Below, one piece after another: positions 10,685 through 20,330 of a stretch of DNA of 64,000 nt. The notes beneath the pieces are model-generated. The model saw only the letters and a list, made by a program, of their open reading frames with translations. It was not told where the DNA came from and made no database searches. The position numbers and the translations under genes are program-made. The stretch's first letter is position 1, and every line of letters begins with the position of its first letter. Origin of the DNA: Ixodes scapularis (Eukaryota; Arthropoda; Arachnida; Ixodida; Ixodidae); assembly GCF_016920785.2 (NCBI RefSeq), contig NW_024609839.1:21763085-21827084 (forward strand), in the 5' to 3' direction.

Positions 10685-11335
10685 AAGGTGCTAGGAATAA
10701 CATCTCGCTTGGCGCGTAATTTTAAACAACCCCTTTCATTGATCCACCTTTTTGATTCTCGAGTGAGTTCACGACTCGAGTTTGCTTGTGTCATATGGAA
10801 CTCGATACCTGAGACACAGGCTTTAACAATCGAAAACGTTCAGAAAAGGTTATCCCAATTGTTTACGATAGATACTTTGAGAGGCGCTTTTTCTATAATT
10901 ATGAACATATACTTGGAAATATTTTCACTTTCACTTCTGTCTACCAGGAGATCTGTCCGAGACTGTTTCTCGGCACAAGGTTGCTATTGGCGAATTTGAT
11001 TCTCCGCAACTCCTTGAAAAGATGAACTTTCATGTTCCTTGACGTTTAACCAGACATTTTGTTTGCTTCTATCTTCACTAACTGTGCAATGCCTCGCCTC
11101 TCTCTCGGATTTGGTCATGATATAGCGCCATCGCACCACCCCACCTTGATATATTTGCAGCTGTTACAATGTATCGTCGCCATTTCTATAATCACATTTG
11201 TCTGTTAACTTTATGTGTGTTTAGGATTTTTTTGTTTGTTTGCTTGTTTTATTGTTTGTGTTGGTTCACCAAGGGGATTACCGGTGTGGTTGTTTTTGGG
11301 CACCCAAAATAAAGAATATTATATTATAAAAGAAC
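10685..11335 (+). mobile_element. LINE B 3' end inserted into LINE A
   Basis: An ORF at 10688-10999 contains GITSRLARNF, FDSRVSSRLEFACVIWNSIP and LTIENVQKRLSQLF, the ORF2 C-terminal pattern of another LINE. It is followed by about 330 bp of 3' untranslated sequence ending in AATAAAGAATATTATATTAT at about 11309-11328, an AT-rich terminal tail. It separates the two halves of LINE A. It is strongly 5' truncated, as is usual for LINE copies. Confidence 0.65.
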
Positions 11336-11565
11336 AATATTATTCCGTTTATGTGCCATCAGAGTGTGGAACCAGTTTCCATCCTCCATCGTGAGCACCA
11401 CTGATGCAACAGTGTTTTATGATCTCTTACTAGGCCATCATGTATAACTTCTCCTGTTATTATTTTAGTGTTGTACCACTGTTCTACTGAGCCGTCTGCT
11501 ATTGTATTTCTAGTTATACTGCCCCCCCCCCCCCCCCCCCGTTATGTAATGCCTTAGCCGAACCT
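11336..11565 (+). mobile_element. LINE A 3' end with C-tract
   Basis: The sequence resumes in LINE A with LCAIRVWNQFPSSIV, the usual near-terminal ORF2 motif. It then enters a 3' untranslated region that ends in a run of about 19 C residues (11522-11540) and GTTATGTAATGCC. C-tracts followed by TGTAATGCC are what I expect of tick CR1-type 3' ends (family knowledge). The TTAA MITE at 11570 splits off the last A-rich tail (about 11964-12000). Confidence 0.55.
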
Positions 11566-11569
11566 TTAA

Positions 11570-11959
11570 AGGGCCCCTAAAAAAAAATGTTATTTCCAAC
11601 AGTCTGGTTTGGACACGCGTGCCAAAAAATACATTTTAAGCGAAAAAAAGGAAAGAAAAGAAATAGAGCAATATTGACGGCGCGAGACGCACTTTAGTCG
11701 GCAGTCACCCCCTTTCCACTTGTTTTCTCTCGGCATTTCGGGCGCGTGGAGAGGAGGTGGAGCGGCTTCATCTTCACGACCGAGAGGGTCATTCTGGAAT
11801 GACTAGTGACGTCATGTACTTTGCGCTCAGAATTTCAAATAAATACCTCGTCGTCAATATTGCTCTAAATTTCTTATTTTTTTGCGTAAAATTTATTTTT
11901 TGACACGCGTGTCCCAACTTGATATTTAAAAAAAAACGCACTTTTTTCAGGGTTCTTTT
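11570..11959. mobile_element. 390-bp MITE with about 110-bp inverted arms, TTAA target
   Basis: TTAA at 11566-11569 and 11960-11963 flank the element. Left (with the target AA) AAAGGGCCCCTAAAAAA and reversed right AAAGAACCCTGAAAAAA form the ends. The arms then share ACACGCGTGYCAAAAAATA and AGAGCAATATTGACG. No coding capacity. The TTAA target points to mobilisation by a piggyBac-type transposase (inference). Confidence 0.75.
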
Positions 11960-12084
11960 TTAAGATGGAAATAAAGGAAATGAAATGGAATGAAGCGTGT
12001 TCTGCTGAACGCGTTAGCAGCAAGTACTTAATTTAGGCGCGTGCTGCTAATAATGTGTCCCACAGCTTAAAAACAGCATGTATT

Positions 12085-12310
12085 TATGTTCGTGCTGTTT
12101 TGTTTCTATGCTATTTTTTCGCGTGCTGCTTTGGAACGTGCTGTTTCGGCACGGTGCTCGTCTGTTGCTCGGCTCTTTTGATGCCGTGTTCTTGCGTCGC
12201 GTGCTGTTTTGATGCGTGTTCTCTTGTCGCTCTGCTCTTTTGACGTGGGGCTGTTTTGACTGTGCTGTTTTGTCGCGTGCTGTTTTGTCATGGGCTGTTC
12301 TGTCGCGTTC
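12085..12310. repeat. Minisatellite of GTGCTGTTTTG words
   Basis: Irregular 10-25-bp units repeat, with the shared word CGTGCTGTTTTG or variants such as CGTGCTGCTTTGG, GTGCTGTTTCGGC and CGTGCTGTTTTGTC. The block ends exactly where the gypsy integrase core begins (12318). Confidence 0.7.
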
Positions 12311-12317
12311 CCGTGAG

Positions 12318-13180
12318 ACACATGTCAAAGGACCTGTCCTCTGGGCAAGGTGGGTAAAACCGCACTTGGCCGCATGCCCTTGACAGACACGTTTTTTGAG
12401 CAGGTAGCCGTGGACATCGTCGGTCTCTTGTCGCCATCTTTGACCAAGGACAACCGATACATACTCATTTTGGTCAACTTTTCCACAAGCTATCTTTACG
12501 CGGTGGCGTACCACGTAGTCGACTCTGCAACCGCCGCGGGGGGAGTCATCAAAATGTTCTTAAGGATTGCCTTTTTTTCTTGGATGAGCTGCGACCTTTG
12601 AGTTAACGAGATAAGTTTTGACCTGTTAGCAGTCAAACAGCTGAGAACAACTCCCGCCCATCCGATTTGCAATGGTACGGTTCAACGTTTGAACGGTAGA
12701 ATAAAAAACTACCACGAAAACTAAGCTAGGAACAATTAAAGTCATGGGACTGGTACCTCACCCCCCTTCAGTTTAAATATCGGGAAGTATCCCAACCCAG
12801 CCTCCGATTGTACGACGACCGCTTATGGTCCTCGAGTAACTCTGGACAGGCGAAGAGTTGAGTGACGAATTCAAGACAACGTATGGCTAGGTCCTTGACC
12901 TGAAAGTGCACCTCCAGCAAACTTTGAATCTAACGCATTAGTATCTGGGTGGAGACCAAGACTAGCAGAAAAGAAATTACGAGAAAAGTAACCAAGGCTG
13001 ACGACTCAAGGTCGGAGATCGAACTCTCATTCTTCTTCCGACAAGTCATAGCAAGCTTCTAAGGCACTGAAAGGGTCCTTTTACGGTTGAAGAAAGGATG
13101 AGTTTGACTGTTGGTTAGACCGGGGACACACCAAGAAGCTTTTCCAGAGAAACATGTTGAAGCACTATGAAGAACACTTT
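12318..13180 (+). pseudogene. gypsy integrase core and C-terminus remnant
   Basis: Translation from 12318 gives LGRMPLTDTFFEQVAVDIVG with the first catalytic aspartate, then NRYILILVNFSTSYLYAV. After loss of the middle, 12620-12860 gives LRTTPAHPICNGTVQRLNG, where the usual glutamate position after NG is replaced by Q (VQRLN for VEKFN). Next come LWTGEELSDEF and, at 13000-13080, LKVGDRTLILLPTSHSKLL, which is the GPY/F-type C-terminal module. Stops and frame shifts are frequent. This is the distal part of gypsy element 2, whose zinc region lies at 8630. Confidence 0.75.
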
Positions 13181-13184
13181 CCAG

Positions 13185-13885
13185 AAGCTTCCCAGAAGTG
13201 ACGTAGTCAGGAACTTTTCTTTTCGGGGGAAGGGGAGGTGGCTGGGATGTCCATGACATGGAGTGTGGAGAGGGTGAGGGGGGCGAAAATTGATGTGTAT
13301 ATTATAGGGTCGGCTGGATTTCGGGAGGGGGGGGAGGGTGAACCCCTCGGACGCCTCCGCCAAATGTGTGGACACGGTTCCCCTACAAAAGCACGACGGG
13401 CTTCACCATTCCGTCTATTCCGAAAGCCTACAACTGCTATCGCGCGAGACGCGATATTCGGGTATTTGGCGCACGAGTGTTTGGCGCCAGTGTGGGGTCC
13501 TCAAAAAGTTCCGGATCTACTTTTATGGTACTTCGATTTTGGTTCAAAGTGACCAATCAGCCGCTGCACTATCTTACCCAAGCCTGGTACCTGAACGGTA
13601 GAGTTTACGGTGGATTGCGCATATCAAGGGCTCTGAAACCTTGGGGGCAGAATACATGAGCCGCTTACAGTAGTACGTCACGTCAGAGTAGTCTTCCTTC
13701 CCTTGAACTGTTAATATGCCTTTATTTTTTGATTGTAGTGTTTGCATTTCTTCGCGGGGGAAGTTTGTGCGTCCTGTCTATTTTCGCTTGAACTTTAGAT
13801 AGGCTTTTGTTTATCAATCGCATAGTGAATATTTCTCCTCGCAGGAAGTTGGTGTATCTTGCCTAGTTGTTTAACGAAGAACAAA
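13185..13885. other. No gene recognised; gypsy 3' internal region or insertion
   Basis: GC-rich sequence with a G-rich run (13262-13340) lies between integrase and the right LTR-like repeat. ORFs of about 85-105 codons on the plus strand (13238-13659) overlap in three frames and show no family. It may be untranslated gypsy sequence or part of the LTR. Confidence 0.4.
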
Positions 13886-13890
13886 TCGAG

Positions 13891-14589
13891 AACTGGGATT
13901 CTTGTGATGTGCACGCCCAAAAAGCATGGCGGGTCTTTCAATCGTGACACCATGGCATGAGCTCACGTGTCGCGAGATCAGCCGTCGACGGCAGGGGCTA
14001 AACACGCACAAAGAGGAATAAAAATACAACAAAAAGACGAGCAGAAAGGCGAAATACAATGAAGAGAGGCAGCAGGAGATAGTACGCCAGTATCCGTCCT
14101 CCGGTCTACGCCCATCTGGGTTCTTCTTGACTTTTTAAGACCGGAAACTCAAAGGTCCGCCTACTCATCTTAGGATACCTGAGTTCGTCCCGGTTTTCCA
14201 AGACCGGAAGCTCAAAGGTCTTCCCGCTCGTCTACCTCCATTCGGGTTCGTCCTGGCTCTCCACGTCCGAGAAGCCAAGGGACCACCTGCTCAGCTACCC
14301 CACCTTCGCGGGGATCAGGAACCTCAAGCCACCGAACCGACCCGGCGACACATCTCTCAGCAACGTCAAGTGGTGCAGTTTATCTACCGGCTACGTACAT
14401 GCTTGTAGAAAAAAAGACTTTACACGCACATTTTAAACATTTAACGCGTTTCGGTTTCAACAGCATCTGCTTCCTTTATTGATACCGTTTTTGTCATTAT
14501 TGTTTAGTTTATTTCATATGTTGCATAAATAATTCTCTAACCAAACGATCCCATCTTCATGTATTGAAACAGAACAACTTAAAACATCA
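13891..14589 (+). repeat. Right LTR-like repeat of gypsy element 2
   Basis: This is the homologue of 5818-6441, with the same start TTGTGATGTGCAC and end AAAACATCA. It carries three roughly 60-bp internal units around ACCGGAAACTCAAAGG, against two in the left copy. Divergence between the copies is clearly visible, so the insertion is old. Confidence 0.65.
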
Positions 14590-14689
14590 TAACCGATTCC
14601 TTCTTTGACCTTCCTCTTGGCTGATGGTACAATCTCATTTGATGCGAAGCGATTAAGCTCTCGGATTCGCCACGTTCTGTGTTCCTTAA

Positions 14690-15686
14690 AGGGGCCCTGC
14701 AATCATATTTAAGGGTCTTCGTTTTATGCGGTTTCCACGTCTCTTGGGGTTCGGGCAAGCCAGCGGGCACGGAAAGAGTAGCTAAATATCAATGCGCCAT
14801 ATTTTAACCGGACGACACGGAAACCTCCTCCACCGACGAGGGCGACCTGCGGTACCGAAAGCGCAAAAAATGTAACGTCTTTGGTCCTGGGCTTACTACT
14901 GGTCAGAGCCACTAAAACTTCTTTTTGGTCGAAATACAAAATGTAAGTGGCGCGAACCATTTCAATTATTTATAAAAGTAGTTTTTGTTCACTATTATAG
15001 ATGAAGAAAAGAAAGAAATGCAGTTTATAAAGTAAGGAAACAAGAAATGACCCGTCGACATACTCGCCGCCAAGCGGTGGCAAAGGCGGCGCATACTAGA
15101 AAGGAGTAGTGGGATAAGGCGCCGACACGGAAAAATCCCAGATGTACGCGGTGGCGCTGCAGTCGTATGGACAGGAGGATCCGACCGGCTCTGAGCGTTC
15201 CGAAGGCCTTCGGCGAGGGGCTTTGTCTTGCGGTTTGGCCGTTTCGCGGTATGGCAGCGCGAAGTGGCTCCCATTCTGAACTGATCTTTACCCCGTGTTT
15301 GCTGTCGTTTGTGGCCAATGAAGTGTCATGCCAAATTAGTGTTTAATCGCGCAGCAAACGCAATGAAAGCCGCTTTGGCTGCCCGCTGCATACAGCCTAT
15401 CCAGAACATGCTTTAGTGGCGCCCTCTGGCGCCGTCGACACGGAGTGCGGCGGCCGTGAGCGCTGGATGAGCTCACTATTCCTCCTCTAGTTCACGGCCA
15501 CTCAAGCCAGGACCTACGACGTCATGAAGGAGGTTATTTTTTGCTTGTTTTTGTAATTCTAAATTGCCTATAACTTTTAAAATAACGCGAATTTTGCGAA
15601 AAGAAAAGTTTCACTAAGTTACTACGTTCAGTGCGCTCAGGTTTGGTGCAAATTAAAAAACAGTAAAACGTCCTCGCAGGGCCCCT
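14690..15686. mobile_element. 997-bp TIR element, TTAA target
   Basis: TTAA at 14686-14689 and 15687-15690 flank perfect 11-bp ends: AGGGGCCCTGC on the left and its complement GCAGGGCCCCT on the right. The body holds ORFs of about 78-102 codons on the minus strand without known domains, so it is non-autonomous. TTAA targets point to piggyBac-type transposition (inference). Confidence 0.85.
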
Positions 15687-15699
15687 TTAAGCCGTCAGT

Positions 15700-16270
15700 G
15701 ACTTGAATATAGCGTCTGTTGTTATTTCTCAGCTACTGATGCTGCTATTCACAGACGAAAAATTGGGCACAGAAGTTTAGCTTGTTTTTAGTTTGTGCGG
15801 ATTTACAACTTAAACATTGACATACCCTCGTACGCTGCACGACACTGTTGAACCGAACATGACACCGGTGTTTTTTTTCACATTGTTCTTTGAAACAAAC
15901 CCTTTTCGAAATTCAATGCCATCTGGTCACTCAAAAAGCAATTTCACATTCGCCAAACTAATGGCCGTTATGATGCTGTCCTTTTTATCAGGCACCGTCA
16001 CTTTCGTATCCCATGTCAGATAAGAATTCGTTTTTAGTCACGTTATTATTGCGACTTGATTTATGGCATTTCCGATGGTATGGAGATAATACGTGACTAG
16101 TACAAAGCGGCGTCCCATAAGCCCTCTGATTAAATTTCAGCCTTCAAAAGACTTTAGAACCCAACTTGTGCTAAGGAATTGGTTGGAGCACACTCCAGAA
16201 TAAACGCTTATACACCTGTTGTATCTACGCTGTTGTGCGTCGTGTTGGACTGACGCCTCGAACGTTCAGA
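15700..16270. other. No firm gene; possible continuation of the M13 gene
   Basis: The stretch lies directly downstream (minus strand) of the last recognised M13 exon, where the VNAYY and HExxH exons should follow. A minus-strand reading near 16015-15860 is mostly open but does not show the expected motifs. I do not assign it. Confidence 0.35.
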
Positions 16271-16276
16271 CCTCAC

Positions 16277-16360
16277 ATATTATCCGAATGGTAGCGCCTT
16301 TAATTTCGTCCTTCAACAGCCTCAAAAAGGTCACCGTCAGCTTGGCGCAAGTGCCATCCA
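16277..16360 (-). CDS. M13 peptidase-like gene, candidate exon 7 of those visible
   Basis: On the minus strand an AG acceptor (16362-16361) precedes 84 nt that translate, after two leading bases, to DGTCAKLTVTFLRLLKDEIK and GATIRII. A GTGAGG donor follows at 16276. The peptide fits the M13 segment after the GYP motif, where neprilysins have a YFEN...L..L..LR pattern. Its entry phase needs one base from the preceding exon, but exon 6 ends at a codon boundary. So a small exon is missed, or there is an indel, or this is a false exon. A shift to the other phase gives a stop. Confidence 0.45.
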
Positions 16361-16598
16361 CTGAGATGATGATTGTGATCAAAATTGCTAGACTGACTTT
16401 AGAAAGGGTTGATTATATTGAGCTTTATATCTTACCACGTAAGTTATTGCTCCAAATGAGCACTTCCCGAAGTTTTGATAAAATACTTTAATAAAAAAAG
16501 AAAAATTTTCACGTAGAGTCGCGCAGTGTACGTAGAAAAGCGTTCAACCCATGAAGTAAACCTATTCACGATGACGAAATAGATTTAAGATAACTCAC

Positions 16599-16676
16599 AT
16601 ATTTGAACAATGCAGTAATTTCGGATGTCTGCAAAAGCCATTCGGGATATCCTACGGAAATGCTCATTTGGTCAGC
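16599..16676 (-). CDS. M13 peptidase-like gene, exon 6 (GYP motif)
   Basis: An acceptor (AG at 16678-16677) and a GTGAGT donor (16598-16593) bound 78 nt encoding 26 residues: ADQMSISVGYPEWLLQTSEI then TALFKY. GYPEW matches the conserved GYP motif of the M13 N-terminal domain (IGYPD/E in neprilysins), which lies shortly before the catalytic part. Both borders are in phase 0, and the upstream exon at 16751-16846 also ends in phase 0, so the join is consistent. The tyrosine at the end corresponds to the usual Y a dozen residues after GYP. One of the most convincing exons. Confidence 0.75.
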
Positions 16677-16750
16677 CTGGAAATAAGCCGAGAGATGAGA
16701 ACTACGTTTGCCCCACAGTCGCAAAACTAGCGCAAGCTAATAGCGCATAC

Positions 16751-16846
16751 CTTATTCTGTGCAGCCTTTCTAGTTGCGACTTGCAGCCAAGTCTTGTCAA
16801 CCAATGTCTTCACTGCTTCTTTAACTTTGGTGGTAATTTCCATTAC
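16751..16846 (-). CDS. M13 peptidase-like gene, exon 5
   Basis: The minus-strand exon has its AG acceptor at 16848-16847 and a GTATGC donor at 16750. Its 96 nt encode 32 residues: VMEITTKVKEAVKTLVDKTW then LQVATRKAAQNK. The pattern matches the M13 helix preceding GYP (m..i...f...l...W....T...A..K), including the conserved tryptophan and the final A..K. Entry and exit are phase 0, matching exon 4 (ends in GAG) and exon 6. Together exons 4 to 6 give a continuous M13 stretch. Confidence 0.75.
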
Positions 16847-16849
16847 CTG

Positions 16850-17650
16850 TTAAGTGGCACATAAAAACAAAGCTATACGTCTACCGCATTCAGTTTAGTA
16901 AAGGTTCAAGCTGTCGTAAGTAGCACAAAAAGCAGCGGTCGTGTGCCTTTATAGTTTTATATTATGAGATTGCCGCTCGGAAGCTCTCAACTATAATTTT
17001 TTTTATTCTAACAGTACACATAAATAAGGTGGCCGTAAGTTTTATGTCCATCTGAAAGCTGAAGTGTTTCTGCTTAATATTATGCGGCACCGGCTATTAA
17101 GGAAGGTGTTGACTTCAGTGAAGGAAATTCGTAGTAAAACTCGTTACCTACATGAATACATTGCTGTATAATACCAGACAGTGCACGTGTCGTTGTGTCC
17201 TACTAGAGTGATGCGTATTTTTATCAGCGTTGCATCACATTTTATTTGAGCTACTGACGAATTGGCACAATTGACCGTTTTAGCTACTCGCGTCGCTGAT
17301 CTTGACGTCATTATTAATAAAAAAAAAACACGTAGACTGTTTGCGCAGCAGCTTTTGCAGGTAGTGTGACACCATGGGTCATGTGTTGACAGGCGTGAAG
17401 GTTATTGCTCAAACATCCGATGTACCAAGAAGCAGTATTTATTCAAGGCAGCTGTCTAGCCACCGATGTATCAAGAAGCAGAACGCATAATTGCCTTTTG
17501 ATTTCGCGGGGCGTCCCATTTGAAGTCTTTGATTGCGGTGCAGCTATGTGGTTCTGAAACATATATTAGGCGTTCCTGTCTATTATCTTAGTCTAGGTAC
17601 TATATAAACGTTACTAATGCATTCAGAGTTATTTTACACCAACACTTATA
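16850..17650. other. M13 intron, no feature seen
   Basis: AT-rich sequence between exon 5 and a TIR element. Short A and T runs only; no ORF of note. Confidence 0.5.
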
Positions 17651-17749
17651 TACAGGGTGCTTAATTTACAGCGCACCTCTTAAGCGCCCGTTTCCAGCTT
17701 CAGCGGCCTTGCCTTCGCAGTCGGCGCAACCGCACGTTGCATTATGGGA

Positions 17750-17880
17750 CGTTTCCCATAATGACGTCATACGTGACGTAACGTGTGACATCACGAGGGT
17801 CGCGAGTGATGTCCCGAGGGTCACGACCTTCACGAGTGACGTGACGAGGGTCACTAGGGTCACGTGTAACGTAGCGAGGG
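17750..17880. repeat. TGACG / ACGAGGGTC minisatellite
   Basis: Units such as CACGAGGGTCGCGAGTGA, CCCGAGGGTCACGACC, ACGAGGGTCACTAGGGTCAC and TGACGTCATACGTGACGT repeat irregularly. The block contains several CRE-like TGACGTCA/TGACGTAA words, probably by chance of the repeat. Confidence 0.6.
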
Positions 17881-17883
17881 AAG

Positions 17884-17985
17884 AGGTAGGGGGAGGGGGA
17901 GGAGGAGAGGAAGAGAGGGCGGAGGAAGAAAGGGGGCGGAAGGGAGGAGGAGGAGGAGGGGTGGAGGAAAGGGTACGGAGTAGGG
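17884..17985. repeat. About 100-bp polypurine tract
   Basis: The plus strand is almost purely G and A from 17884 to 17985: repeated GGGAGGGGGAGGAGG, then GGAAGAAAGGG and GGAGGAGGAGGAGG. Such purine mirror-like runs can form triplex or G-quadruplex structures in vitro (established for the sequence class). Confidence 0.75.
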
Positions 17986-19136
17986 GCATACCCTCCTCTT
18001 TGTACTCTCCCCTCCTCCTCCTCAAGAGCTGCACTCTAATTTGGCATTACAGGGAATTGTAAACGTCTCTCATATTTTAAGCTAAACATATTTGTTTAAA
18101 GAAGTTTTGAGCTTTAGTGCATTACCACGCTTCTCACGCGCTCAAATTCTTTCTGAAAATTATTGATTCAGTGCTTTTCGATGGCGCTCAGCAAGTTTAT
18201 AATTGAAATCATATGTCTATTTTAACTAATTTAAAAGGTAAAAGGTAATCTTCAAATAATTATTGAACTAATTAGTAAGTATCGCGCATTTTCTGACGTC
18301 CGCCTCCAGGAGTAATGCGGTCCCAAGAAAAATATATTTTTACCTGCGATACGCTAATCGTTGCAATTTTTCTCACTCTTACGTGAAACACCCTCTATAT
18401 CTATACAGTAGTTCGCTCTTTCCATGTTAGCCCTTAAAGGGACACTGACGGTATTTATGCTCGCCGTAGTTTTTAGTTGTACTTTGAGAGCCCAACTACC
18501 CAGAACCGAATTTGCGCCTTGAAATCCGGTTTCTTTTCGCCTGAAAACCGCCGATCAAGAACTGGCCAGTTTAAGCCGCGCTCACTCTCTTTTTCGTGGT
18601 CACGGGCCATTTTCTAAGGTTTAGACACACCCACCAATTTTAATCAAAGTCGTTGGTCATTGAAAGCACACGCTCAATATTAAAAAGAGGAAAAAAATGA
18701 AACCCATGTTTAGTGGCTTCTAAAAAGCTGCAAAGACGCCGATTAAAAAAAAAAGAAAGTTGCACAGAGAACCGGAAGCATTCTGTGCGTTCACTGCGTA
18801 ATTCTCAACACGGCGTCGTTTCACGTATTGTGAGACTCGCGGTGACGGCGATGGCAGCGGACGACGGGTGTGGAACCTCTGTCCTCCTTTAAAAGAGAAA
18901 AAAATGTAAAGCACGAAGTGCGTACTTCGAGTTAAGTATGCACGCGTACGATCTTTTTACTGGGTTCGAATGTGGCCAATGCCTGGTGCTGCCCGTCTTC
19001 AACGCGGGAGTGTTTTTGCTGGAGGAAAGTCGGCAGCAAACGTTCCAATCTACAGCTGACCGGCTGCATTATAACTAGCGAAGGTGTTTCTGAATGGAAA
19101 GCGCCGAATGAACAAGGACGACGAAGGGAACAGAGA

Positions 19137-19660
19137 TGAAGCGTACTCTCAACTGAAGGTTTATTGAAACAAACATTGGCTATTAATACCGTCTTTCTGG
19201 CTGCTGGCTCAGAAAGAAAAACTCCTTATCTATCAAGTGCAGTGACGGCGCACTAATGCACACGCTCTCCACTCGCTCTCTTACGCAGAATGCCTCATGT
19301 ATTTCTCGCGCCGTTTTGTTTGCGTATCCGTCCAGAACTGTTGTTGTTTCCCAATTGCGGGCCACATCGGCACCTATCGCAGTGCACCGCGAGATTGCCC
19401 GACGGGGACCGTTTCACTGACCAGACATATTCTCTTGCTCCCTCATTTATGCAACGCCCCATTTGCCCCACATATTATTTCCCGCAACACATTGGTATGT
19501 TATATTCCACTTACTTTACACACTCCACATATTGCTTTGCGTGTTTCTTTTGGCGCACTTTACCCTCTCCCTTATCTCTGTTTATTTTTGAACATAGATG
19601 GAAAAGCTTGTGTGGCACTGCAAACACCACTGACACTTCAAAATAAGCCACCACTTTTTA
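19137..19660 (-). pseudogene. Penelope-like GIY-YIG endonuclease and 3' tail
   Basis: On the minus strand, 19660-19183 reads in broken frames as NIPMCCGK, YVGQMGRCINEGARE, GNLAVHCDRCRCGPQLGN and TAREIHEAFCVRERVES, followed by SAPSLHLIDKEFFFL. This is the GIY-YIG nuclease domain with its CCHH-like cysteines that follows reverse transcriptase in Penelope-like elements. Downstream, 19165-19146, the complement reads AATAAACCTTCAGTTGAGAG, a tail with a polyadenylation signal typical of tick Penelope copies (family knowledge). Stops at two places disable it. Confidence 0.75.
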
Positions 19661-20262
19661 CTGATTATGAGATAGATTGTGAATGTAAGGAATCACCGCC
19701 GGTGTTGTTAGTTGTCTGGAAGGAATATGAGCGTCATCTTTTTTCTTCATCTTGGGAACAACGTTATCCGCTACTTCCCCCAAGAAGCGATCAGGGTAGC
19801 TTCCGCGTTTTGGGTGATTCACCTGCGTGAGGAAGCTTTCATCCGCGACGTGGTGGCATGACTTTGCCAACGAGGCTCTCATTAGGGACGATGCTGTTCC
19901 CCTTTTAACGAGTTTGGATTGCGCAGAATTGAAGGGCAGAACCAATTCCTTAGTTCGCGGCTCATACTTCCAAGAAACCTGGTCACCTTCGAAGTTGAGG
20001 CTCAAATCCGAAAACTGCAGACTTCCCTTCGTCATTGTTTCATGGGTAAACGTCAATCCACGTGAATTCAAGTTAAAACAATCCAGCACATCGTTGATTA
20101 AGTCCACGCTAACAATAACGGACTTCGAGGCAAGCACCAAGTAGTCATCCACATACATACAGATTGCGAATGCCCCCAATGTTTCAATATTCGTACGTAT
20201 TCCCTTATCATATACAGCCAAAAATATATCGTAGAGCACTGGCGCTAAACGGTGTTTCCCAA
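19658..20262 (-). pseudogene. Penelope-like reverse transcriptase, 5' truncated
   Basis: The ORF (M at 20239; homology starts near 20262 with GKHRLAPVLYDIFLA) covers the palm to thumb half of the Penelope reverse transcriptase. It has the intact catalytic box YVDDYLVLA, LTFTHETMTKGSLQFSDL, KELVLPFNSAQSKLVKRG and the thumb end VIPYIHNLSHN. The fingers and N-terminal domain are missing, so the copy is 5' truncated, the usual outcome of target-primed insertion. The endonuclease part follows in another frame. It is antisense to the flanking TTAA element's arbitrary plus strand and probably inserted later. Confidence 0.8.
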
Positions 20263-20267
20263 GTAAA

Positions 20268-20330
20268 TCAGTGGAAAGATGACTGCTTCACACGCGACGA
20301 AACCGGGTTCGAACCCGTGTGAGCGTACGT
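20268..20330 (+). other. tRNA-like B-box hairpin followed by T-run
   Basis: CGGGTTCGAACCCG is a perfect palindrome containing a consensus pol III B box (GGTTCGAACC). It is enclosed by CACACG...CGTGTG and followed by TTTTTT. No matching A box or cloverleaf was found upstream, so it is at best a tRNA-derived relic. Confidence 0.3.

Larger units (their letters stand above)
5818..14589 (+). mobile_element. Second Ty3/gypsy element, split by nested insertions
   Basis: Two related, same-orientation repeats (5818-6441 and 13891-14589) bracket gypsy coding remnants in plus orientation. In order these are gag (6541-7425), protease region (8150-8610), integrase zinc region (8620-8712) and integrase core to C-terminus (12318-13180). 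Reverse transcriptase and RNase H are missing, so an internal deletion happened near 8610. Insertions fill the gaps: a foldback element (7430-8148), a minus-strand LINE ORF1 fragment (8717-9230), LINE 3' ends (10060-11565), a TTAA MITE (11570-11959) and minisatellites. Domain order on both sides of the insertions supports one original element. Confidence 0.7.
17653..18395. mobile_element. 743-bp element with CAGGGTG/GAGGGTG ends, TA target
   Basis: The left end CAGGGTGCTTAATTTAC follows TA (17651-17652). The right end, reversed, is GAGGGTGTTTCACG and is followed by TA at 18396-18397. The ends resemble those of the foldback at 7430 and the partial copy at 63982. No transposase is encoded. Inside are a TGACG/ACGAGGGTC minisatellite and a long polypurine tract. 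It lies in an M13 intron. Confidence 0.65.

Noticed and set aside
12055..12243. Cysteine-rich ORFs on both strands over 12047-12514
   Set aside because: They are translations of the GTGCTGTTTTG minisatellite.
16436..16486. Minus-strand reading FYQNFGKCSFGAITYV resembling the M13 NYGxIGxVIGHE region
   Set aside because: It lies between exons 6 and 7, in the wrong order, and shows no HExxH; resemblance is short.
19297..19830. 177-codon plus-strand ORF
   Set aside because: It is antisense to the Penelope endonuclease and reverse transcriptase, which explain the region.
20268..20330. Intact tRNA gene
   Set aside because: Only a B-box hairpin is present; no cloverleaf or A box.
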